A stretch of 64,000 nt of DNA from Lutjanus erythropterus. Lineage: Eukaryota > Chordata > Actinopteri > Lutjaniformes > Lutjanidae. The stretch covers positions 16,647,695 through 16,711,694 of the forward strand of contig CM034606.1 of assembly GCA_020091685.1 (NCBI GenBank). The letters are read 5' to 3'. Position 1 is the first letter of the stretch. The number at the start of each line of letters is the position of its first letter. Both the position numbers and the translations under genes were made by a program. Shown one piece after another: positions 9,364 to 20,303 of this stretch. The notes under the pieces were generated by a model. The model did not search any database. It had not been told where the DNA came from and saw only the letters and a list, made by a program, of their open reading frames with translations.

Positions 9364-12300
9364 TTAAATGTCTATGGCAGTTTTGTCCTCTCTTGTCTGT
9401 CCGCTGCCCAGCCGTCTTCGACCGTCCAGAAGAAACGACAGCACTATAACCCAGCGCTGTCCTAGTGACCTCTGTCGCACCGAGCTTTCACACTGTCTGA
9501 AGTAAGTGGTCGTCCCCGTGGCGATGGCATCAAACTGCTCGGTCAGTAGCCACCCCTCCCAAAGGAGTGTCAGAGCGTTCATGTTCATCATGACCACGAC
9601 CCAGAACTCCTCCCCTAACAACGTGAGCCACAGCGACAAGCTGCGGTTGCCCGCAGGCATCTTGTCATACAGGTAACTTGTTGCCGTGGCAACAAAAAGA
9701 AGGTGTGCAATCACCATAGAGAGGATGAAGAGGAGGAAGAGGCGGTGGTTACCCCGGCCGATGCAGCGGTTGAGGAAAAGGCAGTGGTGGTCGTAGTCTT
9801 TAATGCACACGTCACACAGCTTGCAGTGTTTAGTGAAGTCGGGCGGAAACAGCTGAGAGGAGTGAAGAGAGAATGTGGTATCAAAAAAGTATCGTTCAAT
9901 AACCGTTATCAATGTCAAGACATTGGTAACAAAATTTTTAGGATGCTCTACCTTTCAGAAATTGTGCTGTTTGTCTGCTTGTTTGTCTTTCAGAAGGATA
10001 ACTGAAAACTACTGGCCTAATTTTTATGAAACTTAGTGGAAAGATGTAGCGTTGACAAAGGGAGAACTCACTGAATTTAGGAGCAGATCAGAGTCATTTT
10101 CACTTCTGTTAACATTGTGAGACAGGACGGCGGAACAAATGTCATACATCTTCAAATCCAGTAGAAAAAAAGTAAAGTTCAATACTGAGAAAACAGATGT
10201 ATAATTTGCAGACGCCGCACTGAATACTTTGGCCCATGGCTGTGATACGTTAACATCACCGCCATATTGGTCCCATCAGGACTGGCCTGTGAACACAGAT
10301 GTAAATGGGAAGCTGCTGTATTTCTGGATAAAAAGCACTAGCACCAGTACAACGACGCCATAATTCTAACAGTGCTTTTTTCTCAAACAATGGTATGTCT
10401 ATGGGAACATAAATACACATATATTATGCAACTAATCACACCCAAATGTGAATTGTCTGTAATAAACTCTAGCAAAGTGTTCAAACTTTACAAGAAGTAA
10501 AAATATTGACTGCAAAGTTTGTGCTTTGTCTGCACCCTTCATGTGTCCTTCTAGTTTTACTTTGGGATGAAAATCATCTTGCAGAGACTCAATCACCATA
10601 AATATTTCATCGCATTTATTGTCACATCATTGATTCTTTGTGACAGCTGAGATTTTAACAGGGGCGTGTCAAGAACTTTGTGAAGGAGAGAAAGGCTGCA
10701 TGTTCATTTCCAGATTTAGACAGAAGGACTGATGATGCGAAAACACAAAGGCTCCCTGAACGACAACCAGCGTGAATGTCTTACCTCACAGTACGGACAG
10801 AACCTGTGAGGGCTCTGGTTGTTCTCCACCAGGTCGGCAATACAGGAGAACCGAGGATCTGCATCTGCTCTGTCCAACGTCCCTGGGTCCTGAGTCAGAA
10901 CCTTACAGAACAAACCGAGGACTAGAGAGAAGTGGACCATCGACACTTGGACCAGAGCACTGGTTGGCCACACACATTCAAAAGGTTAAGGATCAACACT
11001 TCTATCTTTAAAAAACAAAGTCCAAGTTTACATTTGTCATACTGTGTATATTCACAAAAAAGATTGTGGAGTGTCCAAAATATAAAGGATTTATTATCAG
11101 GGAAAGATGAATGTGCTCACCAAATTTCACTATAATCCACCTATTAAACTTGAATTTCATATCTTATGGAAAATTTTTCTGGCTACTGGAGGAACGGTCA
11201 GAGGATTAAGAAAAACACTGGGATTCATTTTCTGAGGACCATGACTCTTATGCGTAATTAGTCATAGACCACAATGCTGGTTTTTGACCATATTTAGGAA
11301 TCATCCTGAGATGACAGTGATTATCAGTACAAATTTTTAAAGCAAACTGACTTTTGGTTGAGACATAAGTATTGAAGGGACCGGTGGCGTGGTGGTGCTG
11401 CGACTGGGATGCGAGAGACGGGCGTTTATTTGTTGGAAAAGTTGTTTTGTTTCAGTTTGTTACATCTGTCAAGTGTTTCAAGTTTGTCAGTGTGTCGAGT
11501 TAAGTTTGGAACAAGAGTAACACGACGGGGAAAAGGAAGCGTGTTGCATTGATGTTACTCTTGGCGCTGATTACATCCGGCGCCTGTTCACAATACGACA
11601 CCCCCACGGTGCTTCATGGGGCACACGACTACGTGCTGTGATTGTGCAGCAGGGACTGGCTGCCGTCCCTACAAAAAAAAAAAAAAAGCTGCACCAGAAC
11701 TGGGCCTGCTGGAGAAAGCCAGCAGCGGGAAGGAGGGAGGAGGGGCAGCGTTCAACGCCATCTCCACTGAAGGTACAACAAGCCACTTCTCAGCAACACT
11801 CACTCTCTGAGGAAACAAGATGGAGACGCTGCCTCATGATCTACACAGAGAACTGGCTTCATGGTTACTTTCCTGACCCAGTGGTTCAGGTACAAGGCTT
11901 CTCAAATGTTCGTATGGTTGTATGGAGGGTGATACTGTATATTAACTAGAGTTTGATTGTACATATGTGGTCATGTTGTCTGTGTTCTCTCAATTATCCT
12001 CTACAAATGACTCCTGAGGGGGACAATAATGGCTAATCTAATCTCATCAAGACCAACCAACACTGAGATCCTCATGTCATACAACTAGCAGAAAAAAAAC
12101 AGCAAACTAGAATTAAAAAAGTCACATGATACAAAAATATGCATGGGTATGAAGCTTCACGTGTGTAACATTTCTTAAGGATATTAGGCATTATTTTTCC
12201 ATAGAAGCAGAGCAAGGAGTGGAACAAGCCAGCTATGAGGGTTCCCAAGTAGATTGGGTTGGGTAACCTGGAAGGAGGACAGATGATATCTCAACAGAGA

Positions 12301-12726
12301 TCTAACAAACAGTGAAATATGTGGACCTTCTGATAAAAATGCACTACAGTTTGTCGAACCTTTGGTACGTGGTCATGCGGTGGTACTGTGTGAAGATGCT
12401 TCTGGCGAGCCAGGGGAACAGCAAAGCACAGATTAGCCCCCCGTAGCCTCCCAGCATGGCTGCTATGAGCAGGATGGCAGCTCCGCTCAGGGTTGGAAAG
12501 AACAGTGTCCAGTAATACAAAACTGGTGAGGAGAGACACACAAAGAAGTGTTAAAAAAAATCAAGGCACATGCAACACTTTAAATGTCACTGTGCCAATA
12601 TTACCATCACCATTGTCATCATCACTAAACGAGACTACAGAGTTATATTTACCATGAGACTCTCTGGGCTTGTGGTGTATGGGCTCATTAATGTACCGAC
12701 TCAGTAGCTTGGTGAGTTGCTGATGT
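9364..12726 (-). CDS. Palmitoyltransferase exons 6-10: membrane segments and DHHC catalytic domain
   Basis: Exons 6-8 encode two or more hydrophobic segments (LYWTLFFPTLSGAAILLIAA; LIAGLFHSLLCFYG). Exon 9 adds another and the first Cys-rich motif, HRFCPYCE. Exon 10 gives HCKLCDVC, then catalytic D-H-H-C at about residues 422-425 (Cys425), NRCIGRGNH and two further membrane helices. The zinc-binding Cys/His positions of the DHHC domain are all present, so the enzyme looks active. The TTxE motif that usually follows the last helix is not intact: the matching site reads GTTTYFRQ. The C-terminus is short and basic. Confidence 0.85.
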
Positions 12727-15700
12727 CTGGAGAAAAAGACACAGTATAGAAATGTATTAATCAGCATCAGGATCCCAGGAGAGAAAGGCAATCTGGAAAT
12801 GCGAACATACTGGATATTTAAAGGTACTGTGGGGGTGTTACTATCCCATGCAGTCAGTGTTTTTCCAGTTTTTTTTTTAGAGACAGCACATTCACCTAAA
12901 TGTTTTCCCCTGTTTGCTGAGGTCCAGCGGTGTCAGGCCGCTGTGGTTCTTCTGATAGAGCATCCCGCAGCCTGTTCTCTGCAGCAGCGTCCAGCACACC
13001 TCCACTCCACCCCTCTCTGCTGCAACGTGAAGCGCTGTCGCCCCCTGCTGGTCGACTGCATCCACAGCACATCTCTGACACACACAAGCAAGAGGGATGA
13101 GATGCACAGCTGCTAAAACATAATCAAATCTGCATTGGGTCCTGTTTCACAAGGCATCTTTAACCTCTTACAAATGTGGGATGTAACAACATAAAACCAC
13201 AATAAAAACTCCACGTTACTGTATCTATTAAAAAAAGGTCCTTTATTAAATACCAAATCTGTGTGATGTAATCGTTTTTTGGATCATCACAGTCTGATAC
13301 AGTATTGAGACTTTTTTTAATGCCGATATTCAATATATTGTTACATCTTAACCAACAATTCTATACATAAAACTATATCAAACACAGAAAAGCAGCAAAT
13401 TCAAGGAGCTGCAGACAGAGTATTCAGTTCTTCTTTAATCCCACTGTTTTGCCCACAAAACAGTCATTACAAATTCATGCTGCGCAGCCAAACCTTGTTA
13501 AAAAAAATCACAGAACTTTATTTTAAATTCAATTAGAGGTCCAAATCTGTCAGGCTAAATTTGTGGAAAGAGGTATAAAAGGATGCATAAGACATCCAAA
13601 CATGTTCCATTTACAGACATTTTCATTTAATGACATAGTGCACTTAAAAACATGGATTAGTGGGTTATAAGACTAAGGCAATTAGGTAATATTTTACATA
13701 GTCTAAACTTTATATGGCTTCAAACACAACTATGGCTGTCATGATATCAGAATTTCACTTCTCAGTTATTTTGGCCTTAAGAATTCACAATAAACATATT
13801 AGATTACAGAAGAACAAAGTAAGTATCAGTAAAATTCATCTTTAACCTTGTTTTATTGTGCGGTTTGTCTCTTTTTTGGCAAATGAATTACACTTGAAAT
13901 ACGAATGTAGGGAGGTGCAGAGAGAGTTTGCAATCATCCCTGTACAAAAGTGTAATCCAATCCAATTACACTTGGACTATGGATAGAGAAAAGGCAACCA
14001 GATGAACTGATAAACAAAAAAAATACTTTCAAAAATATTTTACATGCAGCTAATCAATTAACTTCAACCAACCAACATCGACCCGTCCTGTTCTGTTTGT
14101 CTAAGATTTGTCAACACACCTTCCCTTTCCCTTTCCATCCTACCTCATCCCTCCCTGTTTATCCCTAACATTCCTTCAGCCTCTCTTCCCTCGGGTGGAA
14201 ACACGCCTGACAAGAAACCCCCACTCTGAGTCTTCCTCCACCCCGTCTTCAGTACAAACCTCAGACCGGCCTAACAGACGTCCTTCTTCCACCCTCACCC
14301 CTTCCCTCACATCCAATGGAGTACTGCAGTGATCACGTTTTTTGTAGGAAACCTGGATTTTAGCATCGCTCTGGTTTCCTCCACAAAAAGTCAATAGGAT
14401 TTTCCCACTGGATTTTGGAAACATAAATGGAATCGCTAGAGGTAAAAAAAACTAATGCTAGGCTATAAATGAATTACACAGTGGTCACATGAATTCATAT
14501 CACCCCCACTAAGTGATGTTTAATGTCCCAGGCGACCTTTACGGCCTCATTTAGCCACCAACCAGGTCTTTTGAGACACAAAAAAGTGTCACAAGTGAGG
14601 TAATGACTGAGACCTTATTTCAGACAAACAACAAAAAACCCCAAAACGTTAAAAAAAAACCCATTGACCTCAAGACAAGGGAAGTGAAAGTGCTAATATG
14701 GCAACTCATCTCCTTGTTTTAAGGCTAATTCCTGCAGCATTATTATTATACATCCTTAATTCACATTAAACTAGGTATTTTTAAAGTCTGAGACTGTGGG
14801 CAAAAAGCCCCTTACTTAATTTGCTATTTCAATTCCTGCATGTCTATGTGTTCATGATTATGTGATTTGACCCCACAGACAGTCAAGAACTGTGCAAAGA
14901 TAAACAAATATTGCTGTTTTACTTAACTTCCAATTACATGACAAAGGTCTACAAAGGCACTTAATAGTTTCTGACTCAGGGAAAAACAGTAAAAACCCCA
15001 TTTCTGTATCTCTGAACTATCTCAGTAATCAAATCACACATATTTAGACTCTTCTATGTGTGTTCCTTTTGATATTTAAAGAAATAACTAATGTTTTTTT
15101 TTAAATTTTCATTCACTGAGCCTCCCCTGAAATAGTCTTTGAAAACTTGTGCATTACACCTTTAAATGAAATACTGTTGTTTTTTCATTGTGTTGCTTTG
15201 TTCTTCACCAGCAGTGACCACACCTTGCAAGTGGAGCTATAAGATAAAGTTTTATCTTCCTGCTGGTCAGTTAGAGCATGTGAGAGGGAGACAGAGTGAA
15301 CTGAAGACAATATTGTACCTGGTCTCTGAGCAAATAGCGCACCACCTCTGTGTTGCCTGTGGATGCAGCCAGGTGAAGCGGTGTCACCTGGTACATGTCT
15401 GTGTCTGAGAACCGGAACATTCCTGTCTCCCACAAATAGTGAACTGCAACACTGAGAAATAAAATGAACAGTTAGTGCATGCATGGTGTATTTTACAAAA
15501 CAAACAGATTACAATAATAGCAAAGTTTGTGGTGTGTTTTTCTCATGAACTCACATGTTGCCCCCGGTGACAGCATGATGCAGAGACGTTTTTCCCTGCA
15601 GGTCTATGAGGCGCAAATCAGCTCCATACTGCATCATTTGGTGTATGATATATATGTTCCCCTGCCTGAGAGAAGTCAAAAATACAAACTATTATTACAG

Positions 15701-16830
15701 ACTAACTTTGATGCAATTACTAGCATTAAAAACAACACTTGATTCATCTTTCAATACTGCAGAAAAAGTTTTAAGAACATGGATAACGAGGGGAAACACG
15801 GAGTTAAGTTTATTTCACTAAAATTCAATTTGAACCCTTTTTTATCAGTTGCAATATCAGGACGTGAACTTTTTTCGGCTTCTGAAGTGAGGAATGCCAG
15901 AAAAAGTTTGGTTTAACACCCAAACATGTGACTACTGCTCACCTGCAGCCAAAATGAAAGGCTGTCTGTCCTGCATCACATCTCAGGTTGGGGTCAGCTC
16001 CATTACTGAGGAAAAGGTCGACGAGGGCGCGGTTACCATGGAGGGCAGCGTAGTGGAGCGGGGTGAAACCACCCCAGCCTGGATGAAGACAAACACATGA
16101 CAGTCAGGTTTGAAGATGCAGGCTCTGTGACTAGCAGTATAAAAGCCTGACGTAAATGCACGCTCTGCCAGCCTGTTGATCTTGAAAACCCTGTGGAGTC
16201 GGGGTTAGGGTTCCCTTTGGCACAATGTGACTTTGTGCCGTGTTGTCACAGGATCTGTCCATCTAGATCTGTGCCAGCCCATCTCACAGAGGAGCTGCAG
16301 CAGGGTTCAGTTTCCCCCTCTGGCAGGGAGACAAAATCACATCAGGACACACTGGTGGTGCAAGGTAAAGTTCAAAGTGTTCCTTTGTAAATGACATATT
16401 GTAAATTTAGACTTGCTCAGGGAAATATTTGCACAGTATAACTTATCCTGGTTATATGATGCAGATTTAAGATAAAATGTTTATGACAGACAGATGTGAC
16501 AGGGGTGTAACAGGTTTGTTCTCTTGGTAAACAATATCTATCAACAGTTTTCTGGCTTCAAAATGAGACTGACAGTTAAAAGGCTAAAAGTCTGTTTTAT
16601 GCTGACAGTAACAGAGGAAGTACTTGGCCTGTAGTTTGTCAAATATAAATCAGAGAGCAACGCTGACCGGATCAACATGTGATTTTTATTACGTTTCAGT
16701 CTGTCTTACCTTTTTGCTTGAGGACTGATCGATCATTTTGAAGGAAGTGTATGCACTGTTCAATGTTTCCTCTCTGTATACAGTCAAATATGTCTCCGCC
16801 GCTAACGGAGCACACAGGCATCGGATGCAT
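9364..16830 (-). CDS. Ankyrin-repeat DHHC palmitoyltransferase (Akr1/ZDHHC13/17-like), 10 exons, complete
   Basis: Minus-strand exons in order: 16830-16710, 16078-15943, 15665-15555, 15451-15319, 13074-12896, 12726-12653, 12522-12348, 12267-12185, 10975-10785, 9852-9364 (stop TAA). All junction phases agree and give 563 residues. The protein should transfer palmitate from palmitoyl-CoA to cysteines of membrane-associated proteins, probably in the Golgi or endosomes. It has about five ankyrin repeats (residues 40-230), membrane segments, a Cys-rich DHHC domain and two more membrane segments. The layout matches Akr1, ZDHHC17 and ZDHHC13, but the sequence is not a close ZDHHC17 orthologue (DYDHHCL replaces FDHHCPW) and ZDHHC13 has DQHC instead. 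Start chosen: the first ATG (MHPMPV). Uncertain points: the exon 7 donor (ending at 12348 or about 14 nt earlier, both in frame) and the acceptor of exon 9. Confidence 0.85.
10976..12184 (-). other. Probable U12-type (minor spliceosome) intron of the palmitoyltransferase gene
   Basis: Exon 8 ends ...ATGCCTA and no GT donor continues the frame correctly. The next bases are ATATCCTTAA, an exact match to the U12 AT-AC 5' splice-site consensus ATATCCTT. Near the far end is GATCCTTAACC (branch A about 10986), matching the U12 branch-site consensus TTCCTTAAC. The frame-preserving exon 9 start is at 10975 (giving S-V-W-P-T-S), about 10 nt past the branch A, so the intron would end in AT rather than AC. 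The only AC nearby is out of frame. Confidence 0.65.
11390..11960. other. GC-richer insert of unknown nature inside the U12-type intron
   Basis: This block is more GC-rich than the flanking intron, contains an A15 run (11671-11685) and has overlapping short open frames on both strands with no family match. It may be an old repeat or retrocopy fragment. I cannot classify it. Confidence 0.3.
12896..16830 (-). CDS. Palmitoyltransferase exons 1-5: N-terminus and ankyrin repeats
   Basis: Exon 1 encodes a 40-residue leader (SGGDIFDCIQRGNIEQCIHF is the first helical pair). Exons 2-5 encode successive ankyrin units with hallmark motifs: GFTPLHYAALHGN, GQTAFHFGCRQGN, GKTSLHHAVTGGN, QVTPLHLAASTGN and GATALHVAAERGG, then a degenerate GLTPLDLSKQG. 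Each unit ends with the usual V..LL...AD segment. In ZDHHC13/17 the ankyrin block binds substrates, so a similar role is inferred. The intron between exons 4 and 5 (13075-15318) is the longest in this half and shows nothing gene-like. Confidence 0.88.
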
Positions 16831-17100
16831 TATGGTGACAGGAGCCGACGGCAGCGGCCTGACTGTCGTTGTTTCCACCGACAGAAAAACTGCAGCGGAG
16901 GCTAAAAATCAGCTCCTCTGACGAAGCGCTACGACATCACGATGCAAAGTGAGACGGGAGATCATCTTCCCCTGCAAACTATCGGCGATCTTTCATTGTG
17001 CTAAACTGATTGAGGCAGACCACGCCTTGGACGTCTCATTGGCTGCAGCAGGTCAGATGAGCTGTGACGTCAACGCGTCAGCAAAACACGTAGTCCCTAA
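16831..17100 (-). promoter_or_regulatory. Promoter region of the palmitoyltransferase gene with CCAAT and CRE
   Basis: Upstream of the ATG at 16830 the sequence is CpG-richer than its surroundings. It contains ATTGG (CCAAT on the minus strand) at 17038-17042 and a perfect palindromic CRE, TGACGTCA, at 17065-17072. There is no TATA box. This pattern suits a broadly expressed gene. The plus-strand open frame at 16949-17146 is not considered real. Confidence 0.5.
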
Positions 17101-17559
17101 AAATAAGATAATGCCGCTAAAGTTAATTAGTTGTGTGTCACGATGAACGTGCACACATTAAGACTCAGACTTTAAATTGTAGAGTATTTATTTTTAATAA
17201 AAAATGGGGAATTTAAATGGCTAACTGGCAAGAAATAAATTTATCAGATGGACAGGGCGCCATGATTTGTGATTATTTGCTGATAAATAAAACATACTTT
17301 TAAATTTTCTATAATTATAACAGAAGAGCTGGAGCACATTACATTACAATGCATTATTTGTGAAAATGTAAAGACATACACAAGTTAGAATTGCAGCAGA
17401 CTTGCAGAATTAAGTTTACTATTATAAATGGTGTTATATATGATAATTATTCCATTATCATTTATAGCATTTTACCTAGTATTTTAATTTAGTAGTTACA
17501 TGTGTAGTATTTAAGTTTCTTCTTCATGTCCCTCTTGTCTAAGCACTAATTAGTTCCTA

Positions 17560-18155
17560 CCTGTCAGTGTTTAGGGGGGGACAGGTATGAGTGTGGTGCC
17601 ATGTGTGCAACAGTTTTGTTGACCCTGCTGTGAACCCCAAAGAGTGAAGTTGCGTGTCCTGTGCTGTCAGGCCGTTTAGGTGAAAATTAAGTACACAAAG
17701 AGAAGTTAGAGCAGGTTATTACTTAGAAAGGGGCGGCGGTGTTTTTTCTTCGTCTTCGGATTAATTTGCGGAGGCATTCAACTAGTTTCCACCCGCCGGG
17801 ACTTACTGGACAGCGGCTGGCTGCGGCCTGCAGGTGCTCTCTGAGCGTTTGTTTCAGTTTTACATGGACTTACATGGAATTTTACGGACAGTTTCCAAAG
17901 TCTCTGCAGTCATTAATGGATAATGTTGAGGACAGTGAGTCTCTTGCTGATGATGACGACGTGTCCAAAAAAAGAGGGTAAGAATCAGCAAACGCCTTGA
18001 ACTCTGCGTCCTGTTGGATCTTTGGATGTTTACTTGTATAGAGCGGCTACTTTTCGTGTCGTGGTATCGGGTGTGGGGTGTCAGAGTAGTTTTATGAGTA
18101 CGAGTACAGCACGTGAGGACAGTATCGGATCGATACTGGTATCGGTGCATCCCTT
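17560..18155 (+). mobile_element. hAT-like DNA transposon remnant
   Basis: The right end 'gatactggtatcggtgcatccc' (18134-18155), preceded by 'gagtacgagtac' and 'gtatcggatc', matches the typical end of fish hAT elements. Upstream is an open frame with an acidic stretch (SLADDDD) that ends at a GTAAGA donor at 17980, as a first coding exon of such an element might. I could not find a convincing left terminus, and no transposase core is present. Confidence 0.4.
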
Positions 18156-18159
18156 CATC

Positions 18160-18350
18160 CAAGCTGTATTCTCAGATGTCCATTACACATTCTCAGACTT
18201 TTATGCCTTTTCCTCATATTCTCAGACCTTCAAGCCATATTCTCTCTGATTTTTTTTTCCATATTGTCACGTTCATCTTATATTCTCAGACTTTCATGCC
18301 CTAGTCTCAGACTTTCAAACGATATTCTCAGACTTTTCATCCCATTTCAG
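18160..18350 (+). repeat. Degenerate tandem repeat, unit about 'tattctcagactttcatgcc'
   Basis: At least six divergent units of 20-35 bp, each containing 'ctcagact' or 'ctcaga', follow each other directly after the hAT-like end. Confidence 0.65.
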
Positions 18351-18359
18351 TGTTTTGTG

Positions 18360-20047
18360 AACTAAAAAAAAAAAACTAAACCTGACCTTAAGTCAGCATG
18401 AGTGTGAGCAAATAAGGAGTAAATTTTCATTTTTGGGTGAACTGTCCCTTTAAGCACGTTGAAATTGTTTGTTGGTAAATCATATAACCTTTATTATTGT
18501 TATCAGCCACAAAATATATGCCAGCAGCATAAAACTAATATATCTAGCATTAAATATTACAATTTGACAGAAAATTCTTATTTTATACATCATGTGATGT
18601 CTGTTATCAAAATAAGAGCCAACTGGAGTCTGCAGCTCCTGGCCCTAAAAACTGCGGCAGCCTTGATCTTGTGAGGTTATCATTGCCCACATGTACATGA
18701 TGTCAGAACAAGTCAAGATCAATAAATCTAACCAGCATGCACTGTGAGGCAATCACCGGTGATCGATTCTTTGCAGGCCTGGCTCATTTCGAACACACCT
18801 GATATCTGAGTCTAATAAAATAGTTCTGGTTGCTGTTGCTTTGGTCTGAATCTGTGAGACAACCATGCCCCTTCATTTGCATATAAGAATTGGAAATAAA
18901 AAGAGTATGGAAAGAAATATATGTGGTATTAGGAAATAAAAGTCTCCTGAAATAAATAGGAGTTTATTTATTTACTTGTTTGTTAATTTATTTCATAACC
19001 TTATTTGTTCAGTATATACTAAAATAACTTTCCATACGAATTGGCTTATTAGCCTCATAAAATGATCTTCTAATAAACAATGTTAACACCCAGAAACTTG
19101 AATGTCAGTGCGATTTTTAAAATGAAATCACAGTGATATACTTATTTCATGTTCATAAAAATTAAAAGAGCCAGATTGAGGTTGTTAATGGGCCGAGTTC
19201 AGCCTGTGGGCTGCCAGTTGAATGCATCTGTTCTGGGCAAACCCCTAAAACATTTTGTGCTAGGTAGGACCCTGCAAACCCTTTGTTATGTTACCATCAT
19301 GTGCCTATAAAAAGTGGGGAACATAGGACACAAGAAACATGCAATCGACCTGAACATGGCATCATTCCAGAAAACCACGGATAACAGCTAACATTATGGC
19401 TGCATCATTAATGTCATCTGTTACACCTGTAAGTTTCCAGCTTATATTTGGGACAGTTTTTTCTCTCTGTTTCAGGCTGCTTTTATCATATTTCCATACC
19501 ATTCTTACCCACAAGATGGCGCTGTTTAGCTATGTTAGTGCTGCTTGTATTTTCTCTGTTGCCAATACAAACAGAGCGGCTTCCCAATCTCAGTGCAGTG
19601 ACACTCAACATTCATAACACTGTCACCTACATGTTATGACCGCACACCCGATACGTGAGCCAAATATGGTGAAAATGAGTGATATAAAAAGAAGAACAAC
19701 ATGTCAGGATGATTCTGTGCTGTCAAACCTTTGTTTACTTTACTAAACCCTGTGAACACTGTAAAACACAGTCAAACAGGCTTATCTTTACAGTTACTGT
19801 CTGCAGACAAACACATAAAATGCAATTTGTTTCTCCTGTAAGTCAAAGTGCTCAATTTATCCACATAAACCTGATTACAAGCCGTATTAGCTGTCTTCAG
19901 TGGTGGATCATGCGATGCTGTCACTGTGATTCATATCATGCCAGTCCTACATGATACGTCTATATTAAGCAAAGGGACTGTTCTTGGAGCTGTAGTGGGA
20001 GGGCCCCATCGAACCAGCTCAACAACAGTATTTCACTTCTGCTTCTC
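18360..20047. other. Intergenic sequence upstream of wdfy4, no gene seen
   Basis: It contains a short 'tttttgggtgaactgtccctttaa' motif at 18430-18455, which often marks the end of fish repeats, plus AT-rich unique sequence and only short open frames. Confidence 0.45.
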
Positions 20048-20056
20048 AGAGGAAGT
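20048..20056 (+). promoter_or_regulatory. PU.1/ETS-like site (AGAGGAAGT) upstream of wdfy4
   Basis: AGAGGAAGT is a close match to the PU.1 consensus and lies about 250 bp 5' of the first wdfy4 ATG. Myeloid and lymphoid expression of mammalian WDFY4 would be consistent. Such sites occur by chance, so confidence is low. Confidence 0.25.
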
Positions 20057-20303
20057 AAGAAGGCACATGACCCGGGCCAGCTGATGGGAGTCGCTCTGCT
20101 TGTTCAAAGTTCAGTCTACATGCTGCAGATTAGTGAGGGGCGGGCAGTTCTACTGAGGGGTCTGCACAGTATGAGCTAGTCATGTCTTAGCACGTCTCTG
20201 CTTGTCTTTTCTCCTGACATGGGAACACAAACAGACCACTCACTCAGTTGGAATAACACCACACAGATGACAGCATCCTCTTAGAGTGTTGGGAAACTTT
20301 CAG

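Noticed and set aside
11384-11430. Possible SINE head (tRNA-like 'ggtggcgtggtggtgctgcg')
   Set aside because: No clear A and B boxes or cloverleaf could be drawn. No other tRNA-like gene was found in the window.
18160-18350. Tandem units considered as a CRISPR-like array
   Set aside because: The units are irregular and lack constant repeats with unique spacers; the genome is a vertebrate's.
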